From Streptomyces cyaneochromogenes (GTDB lineage Bacteria; Actinomycetota; Actinomycetes; Streptomycetales; Streptomycetaceae), in NCBI RefSeq assembly GCF_003963535.1, contig NZ_CP034539.1, positions 5,084,001 through 5,148,000 of the forward strand: a stretch of DNA of 64,000 nt, given 5' to 3'. The notes under the pieces were generated by a model. It was not told where the DNA came from. It did not search any database and saw only the letters and a program-made list of their open reading frames with translations. Shown piece after piece: positions 16,502 through 24,470 of this stretch. The position numbers were made by a program, and so were the translations under genes. How positions within the stretch are numbered: the stretch's first letter is position 1; every line of letters starts with the position of its first letter.

Positions 16502-16599
16502 CCTCGCGCTCCCTGCTTCGATACCGTCAATTGCTGCACCGTCGATAGCTTCCATATCTCTGATACACCGCAGCCACGAGAAAGGTTCCAGGTCCGGCC

Positions 16600-17631
16600 A
16601 TGGCGCTCACGCTCTACGTCGACACCGCGCGCTGGCGGGCGCACCACAAGCACGTGCAGGAGCTGTTCCCGGGACTCGTCCCGGTCTGCAAGGGCAACGG
16701 CTACGGGTTCGGGCACGAGCGGCTGGCGGAGGAGGCCACTCGGCTGGGCTCCGAGGTGCTCGCCGTCGGCACGACGTACGAGGCCGCGCGCATCAAGGAC
16801 TGGTTCGGCGGTGATCTGCTGGTGCTGACGCCGTACCGGCGCGGTGAGGAGCCGGTACCGCTGCCCGACCGGGTCATCCGCTCGGTGTCGTCGGTGGACG
16901 GCGTGTACGGCCTCGTCGGTGCCCGCGTCGTCATCGAGGTGATGTCCTCGATGAAGCGGCACGGCGTGAGCGAGCGAGACCTGCCGCAGCTGCACGCCGC
17001 CATAGAGAACGTCCGGCTGGAGGGCTTCGCCATCCACCTGCCGCTGGACCGCACCGACGGCTCGGACGCCGTCGAGGAGGTCATCAGCTGGATGGACCGG
17101 CTGCGTGCGGCCCGGCTGCCGCTGCACACGATGTTCGTCAGCCACCTCAAGGCAGAGGAACTCGCCCGCCTGCAGCAGCAGTTCCCGCAGACGCGCTTCC
17201 GCGCCCGTATCGGCACGCGGCTGTGGCTGGGGGACCACGACGCCACCGAGTACCGCGGCGCGGTCCTGGACGTCACCCGCGTCTCCAAGGGCGACCGGTT
17301 CGGCTACCGGCAGCAGAAGGCGGCCTCGGACGGCTTCCTGGTCGTCGTGGCGGGCGGTACGTCACACGGGGTGGGCCTGGAGGCCCCCAAGGCCCTGCAC
17401 GGCGTCATGCCGCGCGCCAAGGGCGTCGCCCGGGCCGGCCTCGCCACGGTCAACCGGAACCTTTCTCCGTTCGTCTGGGGCGGCAAGCAGCGCTGGTTCG
17501 CGGAACCGCCGCACATGCAGGTCTCGATCCTGTTCGTCCCCGCGGACGCTCCCGAGCCGAAGGTCGGCGACGAGCTGGTCGCCCATCTGCGGCACACCAC
17601 CACGCAGTTCGACCGCCTCGTCGACCGCTGA
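16600..17631 (+). CDS. Alanine-racemase-fold PLP protein, probably not a classical racemase
   Basis: 343 residues. The N-terminal PLP barrel has the lysine motif as 'VCKGNGYGFG' (classical Alr: VxKANAYGHG). It continues with 'VIEVMSSMKRHGVSERDL' and 'RARIGTRLWLGD'. In the C-terminal beta domain, where Alr normally has the catalytic Tyr in GYADGY, this protein reads 'VVVAGGTSHGVGLEAP', so the second catalytic base seems absent. It may bind PLP but act as another enzyme, decarboxylase-like or regulatory protein. It lies directly behind the FemX-like gene and is probably co-transcribed, suggesting a cell-wall amino-acid role. ATG 16600 has GAAAGG upstream but with long spacing. Confidence 0.75.
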   Translation: MALTLYVDTARWRAHHKHVQELFPGLVPVCKGNGYGFGHERLAEEATRLGSEVLAVGTTYEAARIKDWFGGDLLVLTPYRRGEEPVPLPDRVIRSVSSVDGVYGLVGARVVIEVMSSMKRHGVSERDLPQLHAAIENVRLEGFAIHLPLDRTDGSDAVEEVISWMDRLRAARLPLHTMFVSHLKAEELARLQQQFPQTRFRARIGTRLWLGDHDATEYRGAVLDVTRVSKGDRFGYRQQKAASDGFLVVVAGGTSHGVGLEAPKALHGVMPRAKGVARAGLATVNRNLSPFVWGGKQRWFAEPPHMQVSILFVPADAPEPKVGDELVAHLRHTTTQFDRLVDR

Positions 17632-17662
17632 ACGACTGCCGCGCGGCAACGCCGTAATCGGC

Positions 17663-17698
17663 AAAGGCCGTACACGGACTCTTCCGTGTACGGCCTTT
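17663..17698. terminator. Bidirectional terminator
   Basis: A perfect 16-bp stem (AAAGGCCGTACACGGA and its complement) with a 4-base loop, flanked by A's on the left and T's on the right. It sits between the convergent alanine-racemase-like and GT87-like genes and can serve both. Confidence 0.9.
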
Positions 17699-17725
17699 TG
17701 CGTGCCCTTCCTACGCTCTGTTCGC

Positions 17726-19234
17726 TCAGAGCGAACCGTCGGTCGCCTCTCGGCTGCCCCACTCCACCTGCACCCCGTCGAAATGGGCCGCGTGCCGCGG
17801 TGGATGAGCCGCGGGGCCGAGCACGAAGACGTCCTCCGCCCGGTCGAGCACACCTCCCGAGGGATCGTCGTCGCCGGCCCTGCGTACCGGGTCCCGATCG
17901 GGCATGAGGATGTCCCGTACGACGACGGCGCACAGGTACAGCGTGCCCAGCAGGTGCGCGCCGATCGCCCAGTGGTAGCCATCGGGCGGCAGTCCCTTGT
18001 GGGCGTCCCCGCTGGTCGTGTACGCGAGGTACATCCAGATCCCCAGGAAGTACGCCACCTCGCACGCCTGCCAGATGAGGAAGTCACGCCACCTCGGCCG
18101 GGCCAGCACGGCCAGGGGCACGAGCCACAGGACGTACTGCGGCGAGTAGACCTTGTTGGTGAGGATGAACGCGGCGACGATCAGGAAGGCCAGTTGGGCG
18201 AAGCGCGGGCGGCGCGGCGCGGTGAGCGTGAGGGCGGCGACGCCGGCACAGCACAACAGCATCAGCAGGGTGGCGAGCGTGTTCACGGTCTCGGTGCTCA
18301 GCGGGTCGGTCGAGTTCTGGGCCAGGATCAGCCAGAAGGACCCGAAGTCGACGCCCCGTTCCTGACTGAACCGGTAGAACTGCGACCACCCGTCCCAGGC
18401 GAGGAGCATCACCGGAAGGTTCACGACCAGCCAAGCGAAGACCGTGCCGCCCAGCGCCTTGCCGAAGTCCCGCCACTTGCCCGCGCGCCAGCACAGCACG
18501 AACAGTGGACCGAGCAGGAAGACGGGATAGAGCTTCGCGGCCGTGGCAAGCCCCAGCAGGACCCCGAAAGCGAGCGAGCGGCCGCGCGACCACATCAGCA
18601 TCGCCGCGGCCGTCAGGGCGACAGCCAGCAGGTCCCAGTTGATGGTCGCGGTCAGCGCGAAGGCGGGGGCCAGGGCGACCAGCAGGCCGTCCCAGGGGCG
18701 CCGGCTGTGCGTGCGGGTCACGCAGACGGCGATGACGGCCGCGCACACCATCAGCATTCCGGCGTTGACCATCCAGTACCACTGCTCCTGGTCCTGGATG
18801 CTGCCGCTGCCCGGCGTGAGCCAGGAGGCGACCTCCATGAACACACCGGTCAGCACCGGGTACTCGAGGTACTCCATGTCACCGGCGAGCTTGTCGAAGT
18901 ACGGCACGAGCCCGTCGGCGAAGCCGCGTCCCTGGTAGAGATGCGGGATGTCCGAGTAGCAGGCATGCGTGTACTGCGAGCTGGCACCGAAGAACCAGGC
19001 GCCGTTGTAGCAGGGCGCCTTCTGGACCAGGCCGAGGGCGAACATACCGATCGCGACCAGCGCGATGATCCGCACGGGAGTCCACCAGGACGTCCCGAGC
19101 AGGGCACGCCGCCCGATGGGGCCACCGATCAGCTCACTCCCGCTCGCGGCGACCTCGTCCTCCTTGGTCGGCCGCACCGGGTCCGACTCGTGCACGCTCG
19201 TGGGTGTCGTCTCTGCGCTGGGCATGGGGGACAT
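17726..19234 (-). CDS. Polytopic membrane glycosyltransferase-like protein (GT87/DUF2029 type)
   Basis: 502 residues. A 50-residue polar N-terminus is followed by roughly ten membrane spans, beginning 'VRIIALVAIGMFALGLVQ'. A first extracytoplasmic loop is rich in aromatic and Cys residues ('APCYNGAWFFGASSQYTHACYSDIPHLYQGRGFADGLVPY'). The middle 'TINWDLLAVALTAAAMLMWSRGR' and 'LATAAKLYPVFLLGPL' resemble polyprenol-phosphate-mannose-dependent GT-C enzymes (GT87). These usually add mannose or arabinose to envelope lipids or glycans. The start is ATG 19234 or 19225, both near a GGCAGG site. A tandem parS pair lies upstream. Substrate unknown. Confidence 0.75.
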   Translation of the reverse strand: MSPMPSAETTPTSVHESDPVRPTKEDEVAASGSELIGGPIGRRALLGTSWWTPVRIIALVAIGMFALGLVQKAPCYNGAWFFGASSQYTHACYSDIPHLYQGRGFADGLVPYFDKLAGDMEYLEYPVLTGVFMEVASWLTPGSGSIQDQEQWYWMVNAGMLMVCAAVIAVCVTRTHSRRPWDGLLVALAPAFALTATINWDLLAVALTAAAMLMWSRGRSLAFGVLLGLATAAKLYPVFLLGPLFVLCWRAGKWRDFGKALGGTVFAWLVVNLPVMLLAWDGWSQFYRFSQERGVDFGSFWLILAQNSTDPLSTETVNTLATLLMLLCCAGVAALTLTAPRRPRFAQLAFLIVAAFILTNKVYSPQYVLWLVPLAVLARPRWRDFLIWQACEVAYFLGIWMYLAYTTSGDAHKGLPPDGYHWAIGAHLLGTLYLCAVVVRDILMPDRDPVRRAGDDDPSGGVLDRAEDVFVLGPAAHPPRHAAHFDGVQVEWGSREATDGSL

Positions 19235-19359
19235 CCTGCCGTACGTCCCTGAGACGTCCCCAAGACTCCGACAAACGTTGGGTGCGGGTGTGCCGATCGG
19301 GCCGCCGCCCCCCAACGAAGAGTCATGCACCTGTCCCGAGGAGGGTCCGGAAGCTGAGT

Positions 19360-19391
19360 GTTTCACGTGAAACCGACGTTTCACGTGAAAC
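19360..19391. other. Tandem pair of perfect parS sites
   Basis: Perfect GTTTCACGTGAAAC palindromes at 19360-19373 and 19378-19391 (18 bp start to start). They lie between the PBP terminator and the GT87-like gene start. Confidence 0.92.
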
Positions 19392-19424
19392 AGTCCTGCG
19401 TCCGAGGCACCCCCAGGGAGCGGA

Positions 19425-19471
19425 AAGGCCAGTGGCCGGCACCCACAAGCGGGGTGCCGGCCACTGGCCTT
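19425..19471 (-). terminator. Strong terminator after the PBP gene
   Basis: A perfect 20-bp stem (left arm starts AAGGCCAGTGGCC, right arm ends GGCCACTGGCCTT) with a 7-base loop lies 21 bp beyond the PBP stop. Confidence 0.9.
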
Positions 19472-19492
19472 CGTGCGCCTGGTGAGCCTCGG

Positions 19493-22180
19493 TCAGCCTG
19501 ACGGCCCGCCGAAGATGCCTCCGTTTCCGTTGCCATTGCCGTTGCCGTCGGTCTCCGTCTCCGTGGGAGTCGGTGACGACGTCACGCCCCCGTCCGTGCC
19601 GCCGTTGTCCGCACCGCCGTTACCGGGGCACTGGAAGCCGAAGCAGGTCTCGGTCGGCGTGGGCGTCGGCGAGATCAGCGACTCGCTGGGCGTCGGGCTC
19701 GGGGACGGGCTGGCTTCCTCGGTCTGGGTGGGCGTAGGAGTGGGCGTCGGGGTCGGAATGTCGTTGACGATCTCACCGACGGGCTCCGGCGTCGGGAACG
19801 GCTTCGGCTCCGTTCCCTTGAGCGCCTGCTCCATGTAGTCGTGCCAGATCTCGGCCGGGAACGAGGCACCGTGGATCTTCTCCTGGCCACCCGTTCCGAA
19901 CATCTTCAGGAACTCACGGTTCTGGTTCTTCTCGTTGTCGTCCATCCGGAACATCGAGATCGCCGTGGACAGCTGTGGGGTGTAGCCCACGAACCAGGCG
20001 GACCGGTTGCCGTCCGTGGTACCGGTCTTGCCGGCCACCTCACGGCCGGTCAGCTGGGCGTTGGTGCCGGTGCCCTCCTCGACCACCGTCTTCAGCACGT
20101 CCGTGACGTTGTCGGCGACCGGTGCGGTGAAGGCGTCCTTGGTCACGGTCTCGTGGGTGAAGACATCGCCGTCCTTGCTCTTCACCTCCGTTACGGAGAA
20201 CGGAGCACGCTGCTTCCCGCTGGCCGCGAAGGTGGCGTACGCGCCCGCCATGCGGATCGCGCTGGGCTGAGATGTACCGATGGAGAAGGAGGGGTAGTCG
20301 GTACCGGTCAGACTGGGTTCGAGGATGCCCGAGTCCATGGCCGCCTCCTTCACCTTGTCCAGCCCGACGTCCATGCCGAGTTGCACGAAGGCGGAGTTCA
20401 CCGACTCTCGCATCGCCTCACGGAGATCGATCCGGTAGTTCGGGGGAGTGCCGTACGACTGATCGCCGTCGTTGACCTGGTTCCACTCCTCCCCCTTCTC
20501 GTTCCGCCAGATGTCGCCCTTGTAGTCCTTGATCTTGAGCTTGTTCTTGCCGCTGAAGAAGCTCTTCGGGGAGACCTTGGTGCGCTCGTCCTGCGCCTGG
20601 TCAGCTTCGAGTTCCGGGTTCCGTACGCCCCACTTCATCGCGGCCGCGAGAACGAAGGGCTTGAACGTCGAACCGACCTGGGCACCGGTCACGTCGCAGT
20701 TGTTGGTGAAGTGCTTGGTCGCGTCCGAGCCTCCGTAGCACGCCCTGATCGCACCCGTGGCCGGGTCCACGGAGGCCCCGCCGAACTGGACGTGGGTGTC
20801 GGTCTTGGGTCGCTCCTCGGGCTTGATGTTGGCCTTGTACACCTTCGTCACCGCGGACTGGAGCTGCTTGACCTGCTTCTTGTCGAAGGTCGTGTAGATC
20901 GAGAGACCACCCTCGCGCAGCTTCTTCTCGGTGATCGTGGTCTTGTCGCTGTTGTTGACCAGGTAGCTGTTGGCAAGGTCGACGAGGTAACCGACCTGGC
21001 CGCTCAGCGCGGTGTTGAAGCGAGGGTTCTGCCACTCGGGCAGCTTGGTGTACTTGGCCCGCACATCGGGGCTCAGATGCCCGTACTCGACCATCTTGTT
21101 GAGGGTGTCCTGCATCTGGATCAGGGCCCGCTTCTGATTTGCCGCAGGCGTGGCCGCAGGGTCGATGGAGACCGAGCCCGCCGGGTCGTAGTACGTGGCG
21201 CCCTTGAGCATGGCCGCCAGGAAGGCGCACTCACCCTCGTTCAGGTCGATGGCGTTCTTGTTGAAGTACGCACGGGCGGCGGCCTGGATCCCGTAGGCGT
21301 TGCGCCCGTAATAGCCGGAGTTCAGGTAGCCGGCCATGATGTCGTCCTTCGACACCGTGGTGCCCACCTTGACCGAGACGAAGATCTCCTTGAACTTCCG
21401 GGAGATCGTCTGTGACTGGTCGTTCAGCATCGCGTTCTTGACGTACTGCTGGGTGATCGTCGAACCGCCCTGCGTCTCACCGCCACTGGCCATGTTGAAC
21501 ACGGCACGGGCGATGCCCTTGGGGTCGATCCCGCTGTCGCTGCGGAACGTCTTGTTCTCCTGCGAGATCACCGCGTTCTGCATGGCCTTGGGAATCTGAG
21601 ACAGATTGATGATCTGCCGGTTCGTCTCACCGCCCGTGGAGACCATCTCGTCCCCGTTGGACCAGTAGTAGACGTTGTTCTGCGCCTCGGCAGTCTCATC
21701 GATCTTGGGTACGCCCACCATGGCGAACCCGATGCCCGCCACGGCCACCAGGCTGCCCATGAAGCCGATGAACATGCCCATCACGAGCTTCCACGACGGC
21801 ACCCAGCGCCTGACGCCGTACTTGCCGGCCCGCGGATAGTCGATGAACCGCTTCTTTCCAGGAGGAGCGGCCCGCCCTCGGCCCCGACCGGGACCGTTCG
21901 GACCGCCCGGAGCGGCACGGCGGCCACCCCTGCCCGGCGGCTCGGCCGCTCTGCGACGGCCCCCACTTCTCTGTGCCGCGCGTCGTGCCTCGGCGCGGCC
22001 GCCGTACTGACGTTCCTCGCCTCCCGAACCGGTGGGTTCCGACCCGTACGAGTCGGAAGGAGATCCGGTGGCGCCTCGCGGTGCCGCTCGGCGGCCTGAG
22101 GACGAGCCGGACTGGCCGCGTCGGGCCGCGGCACGTCCGCCTCCCTGCGGCTGCGGCGGTTTGCGACGGTGCTCGCTCAT
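19493..22180 (-). CDS. Bifunctional penicillin-binding protein (transglycosylase GT51 / transpeptidase)
   Basis: 895 residues. A basic, low-complexity cytoplasmic tail (about 1-130) precedes one membrane span ('LVMGMFIGFMGSLVAVAGIGFAMV'). The GT51 domain has its catalytic Glu near residue 207 in 'ISQENKTFRSDSG' and the 'GGSTITQQYVKNAM' motif. The transpeptidase has nucleophile 'STFK' (about 502), 'SVN' and 'KTGTT' (about 716). A Pro/Thr/Ser-rich tail ends in Gly/Asn. Class A PBPs polymerise and cross-link peptidoglycan outside the membrane. The usual EDxxFxxHxG reads ENxxFxxDSG here, a variation in the glycan-binding motif. ATG 22180 has GAGGAG. Cell-wall neighbours (femX-like, GT87-like) fit the role. 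Confidence 0.92.
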   Translation of the reverse strand: MSEHRRKPPQPQGGGRAAARRGQSGSSSGRRAAPRGATGSPSDSYGSEPTGSGGEERQYGGRAEARRAAQRSGGRRRAAEPPGRGGRRAAPGGPNGPGRGRGRAAPPGKKRFIDYPRAGKYGVRRWVPSWKLVMGMFIGFMGSLVAVAGIGFAMVGVPKIDETAEAQNNVYYWSNGDEMVSTGGETNRQIINLSQIPKAMQNAVISQENKTFRSDSGIDPKGIARAVFNMASGGETQGGSTITQQYVKNAMLNDQSQTISRKFKEIFVSVKVGTTVSKDDIMAGYLNSGYYGRNAYGIQAAARAYFNKNAIDLNEGECAFLAAMLKGATYYDPAGSVSIDPAATPAANQKRALIQMQDTLNKMVEYGHLSPDVRAKYTKLPEWQNPRFNTALSGQVGYLVDLANSYLVNNSDKTTITEKKLREGGLSIYTTFDKKQVKQLQSAVTKVYKANIKPEERPKTDTHVQFGGASVDPATGAIRACYGGSDATKHFTNNCDVTGAQVGSTFKPFVLAAAMKWGVRNPELEADQAQDERTKVSPKSFFSGKNKLKIKDYKGDIWRNEKGEEWNQVNDGDQSYGTPPNYRIDLREAMRESVNSAFVQLGMDVGLDKVKEAAMDSGILEPSLTGTDYPSFSIGTSQPSAIRMAGAYATFAASGKQRAPFSVTEVKSKDGDVFTHETVTKDAFTAPVADNVTDVLKTVVEEGTGTNAQLTGREVAGKTGTTDGNRSAWFVGYTPQLSTAISMFRMDDNEKNQNREFLKMFGTGGQEKIHGASFPAEIWHDYMEQALKGTEPKPFPTPEPVGEIVNDIPTPTPTPTPTQTEEASPSPSPTPSESLISPTPTPTETCFGFQCPGNGGADNGGTDGGVTSSPTPTETETDGNGNGNGNGGIFGGPSG

Positions 22181-22532
22181 CGAACGACTACTCCTCGGGC
22201 AGGCGCTCCCCAGGGCGCCCGGCAACGACGGCTGTTTTCCGGTCCCCCCGAAGTACGGATGCGGTCGGTTCCGCATTCACCCGTACTGCACCAAGGATGA
22301 CGACGCCCTCGGACGTCACTCGGTTCCCGGTGGTGTGCATGGCGCACACACTACGCACCGTCAAAGCCCCTCTAGCTCCGAACTTCACCCCAAATCAGGC
22401 AACTCGCTCCACATGAATCGTTGATGTGATCCCGTTCACCGTTCCCCCACTTGTCGCGCCCGGGAGGTCGTTCTATCGTCTTGATGTATCGAGTCGATAC
22501 ATCAGCGCGAGATAAGTCGAGGAGGCGAGAGG
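22181..22532. other. Divergent regulatory gap between the PBP and padR genes
   Basis: It holds no credible gene. Besides the PadR palindrome listed separately I see a TGTGC-ATGGC-GCACA inverted repeat near 22335-22349. I could not assign a PBP promoter with confidence. Confidence 0.4.
22482..22504. promoter_or_regulatory. Perfect 11-bp inverted repeat, probable PadR operator
   Basis: TGATGTATCGA, one base, then its exact complement TCGATACATCA. The core ATGT-N11-ACAT is close to the spaced ATGT/ACAT symmetry favoured by PadR dimers. It ends 28 bp before the padR start, where it would overlap the promoter and give autorepression of padR and probably ino1. Confidence 0.75.
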
Positions 22533-23216
22533 ATGAGCCGACGTTCCGGGATCCTTGAGTTCGCCGTCCTCGGACTGCTCCGCGAATCCCCGATGCACGG
22601 CTATGAGCTGCGCAAACGACTCAATACGTCGCTGGGCGTGTTCCGTGCCTTCAGCTACGGCACGCTCTATCCCTGCCTCAAGACGCTGGTCGCCAACGGC
22701 TGGTTGATCGAGGAACCGGGGAACACCGCCGAGGACACGCTCGCCGCGCCACTCGCCGGGCGCCGCGCGAAAATCGTCTACCGATTGACCGCGGAAGGTA
22801 AGGAGCACTTCGAGGAACTGCTCTCGCAGACCGGCCCCGATGCGTACGAGGACGAGCACTTCGCTGCCCGATTTGCTTTCTTCGGCCGCACGCCGCAGGA
22901 CGTACGCATGCGCGTGCTGGAGGGCCGTCGCAGCCGGCTGGAGGAGCGCCTGGAGAAGATGCGCGCCTCTCTGGCACGCACCCGGGAGCGCCTCGACGAC
23001 TACACGCTTGAGCTCCAGCGCCACGGGATGGAGTCCGTGGAGCGCGAAGTGCGCTGGCTGAACGAGCTCATCGAGAGCGAGCGGGCCGGGCGGGACCTGA
23101 ACGGTTCCGCCTCCGGGGGGTCTGCTCAGCAGGACACCACATCTGGAGCGCCGGGCGATCTGCCCCGTCCCGGGGACACCCCCGGGACGGATTCGTCCGG
23201 CGACACCGCCACGTGA
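22533..23216 (+). CDS. PadR-family transcriptional regulator
   Basis: 227 residues. The PadR winged helix is at the N-terminus: 'GILEFAVLGLLRESPMHGYELRKRL', the characteristic 'SYGTLYPCLKTLVANGWLIEE' and the wing 'KIVYRLTAEGKEHFEELL'. A longer-than-usual wing insert lies around 'PGNTAEDTLAAPLAGRRA'. A C-terminal coiled-coil dimerisation region (about 125-190) is followed by a 35-residue disordered tail. ATG 22533 has GGAGG with 7-base spacing. It sits 45 bp upstream of ino1 on the same strand, so it likely co-regulates inositol synthesis from the palindrome in its own promoter. The ligand is not known to me. Confidence 0.9.
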   Translation: MSRRSGILEFAVLGLLRESPMHGYELRKRLNTSLGVFRAFSYGTLYPCLKTLVANGWLIEEPGNTAEDTLAAPLAGRRAKIVYRLTAEGKEHFEELLSQTGPDAYEDEHFAARFAFFGRTPQDVRMRVLEGRRSRLEERLEKMRASLARTRERLDDYTLELQRHGMESVEREVRWLNELIESERAGRDLNGSASGGSAQQDTTSGAPGDLPRPGDTPGTDSSGDTAT

Positions 23217-23260
23217 GAGCCAAGTCAGGGCCTCACTCGTACACACAGGGAGCAACCGGA

Positions 23261-24343
23261 ATGGGTTCGGTTCGCGTAGCCGTCGTCGGCGTGGGCAACT
23301 GCGCCGCGTCGCTGGTTCAGGGAGTCGAGTACTACAAGGACGCCGACCCGGCGTCCAAGGTCCCCGGACTGATGCATGTGCAGTTCGGCGACTACCACGT
23401 CCGGGACGTCGAGTTCGTCGCCGCCTTCGATGTCGACGCGAAGAAGGTCGGCCTCGACCTCGCGGACGCCATCGGCGCCAGCGAGAACAACACCATCAAG
23501 ATCTGCGACGTGCCGAGCACCGGCGTGACCGTCCAGCGCGGCCACACCCTCGACGGCCTCGGCAAGTACTACCGCGAGACCATCGAGGAGTCCGCCGAGG
23601 CCCCGGTCGACGTCGTCCAGGTCCTCAAGGACAAGCAGGTCGACGTCCTCGTCTGCTACCTGCCCGTCGGCTCCGAGGACGCGGCGAAGTTCTACGCCCA
23701 GTGCGCCATCGACGCCAAGGTCGCCTTCGTCAACGCCCTGCCGGTCTTCATCGCCGGCACGAAGGAGTGGGCGGACAAGTTCACCGAGGCGGGCGTCCCG
23801 ATCGTCGGTGACGACATCAAGTCCCAGGTCGGCGCCACCATCACGCACCGCGTCATGGCGAAGCTGTTCGAGGACCGCGGTGTCGTCCTGGACCGCACGA
23901 TGCAGCTGAACGTCGGCGGCAACATGGACTTCAAGAACATGCTCGAGCGTGACCGCCTCGAGTCCAAGAAGATCTCCAAGACGCAGGCCGTCACCTCGCA
24001 GATCCCCGACCGGGAGCTCGGCGAGAAGAACGTCCACATCGGCCCGTCCGACTACGTCGCCTGGCTCGACGACCGCAAGTGGGCCTACGTCCGCCTCGAG
24101 GGCCGCGCCTTCGGTGACGTCCCGCTGAACCTGGAGTACAAGCTCGAGGTCTGGGACTCCCCGAACTCCGCCGGCGTCATCATCGACGCCCTGCGCGCCG
24201 CGAAGATCGCCAAGGACCGCGGCATCGGCGGCCCGATCCTGTCCGCGTCCTCGTACTTCATGAAGTCCCCGCCGGTCCAGTACTTCGACGACGAGGCCCG
24301 CGAGAACGTCGAGAAGTTCATCAAGGGCGACGTCGAGCGCTAG
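23261..24343 (+). CDS. ino1: myo-inositol-1-phosphate synthase
   Basis: 360 residues, the short actinobacterial/archaeal form. The N-terminal NAD-binding loop is 'VAVVGVGNCAASLVQGVEYY'. Catalytic-domain segments are 'ALPVFIAGTKEWADKFTEAGVPIVGDDIKSQVGATITHR', 'NVGGNMDFKNMLERDRLESKKISKT' and 'SDYVAWLDDRKWAYVRLEGR'. It converts glucose-6-phosphate to L-myo-inositol-1-phosphate, the first step towards phosphatidylinositol, phosphatidylinositol mannosides and mycothiol. AGGGAG precedes ATG 23261. It lies downstream of padR, probably in one operon, and ends before a clear terminator. Confidence 0.96.
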   Translation: MGSVRVAVVGVGNCAASLVQGVEYYKDADPASKVPGLMHVQFGDYHVRDVEFVAAFDVDAKKVGLDLADAIGASENNTIKICDVPSTGVTVQRGHTLDGLGKYYRETIEESAEAPVDVVQVLKDKQVDVLVCYLPVGSEDAAKFYAQCAIDAKVAFVNALPVFIAGTKEWADKFTEAGVPIVGDDIKSQVGATITHRVMAKLFEDRGVVLDRTMQLNVGGNMDFKNMLERDRLESKKISKTQAVTSQIPDRELGEKNVHIGPSDYVAWLDDRKWAYVRLEGRAFGDVPLNLEYKLEVWDSPNSAGVIIDALRAAKIAKDRGIGGPILSASSYFMKSPPVQYFDDEARENVEKFIKGDVER

Positions 24344-24415
24344 CGAGACACAGCTGCGCACTGAAGCAGAACAGCGGCGCAGCGCCGCACCAGAACGCTC
24401 CTGCCAGAGCTGCCG

Positions 24416-24447
24416 AGGGTCCCCGGGTTGTACCGCCCGGGGACCCT
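24416..24447 (+). terminator. Terminator after ino1
   Basis: A perfect 12-bp stem (AGGGTCCCCGGG and complement) with an 8-base loop and a short T stretch, about 73 bp beyond the ino1 stop. A second small GCGGCG/CGCCGC hairpin lies at about 24374-24388. Confidence 0.85.
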
Positions 24448-24470
24448 TCCCATATGTGAGGCTGTGCCCC

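Noticed and set aside
19540..19800. Repeated GGHGTCGG-like DNA at the PBP 3' end considered as a repeat element
   Set aside because: It encodes the Pro-Thr/Pro-Ser tail of the PBP and stays in frame.
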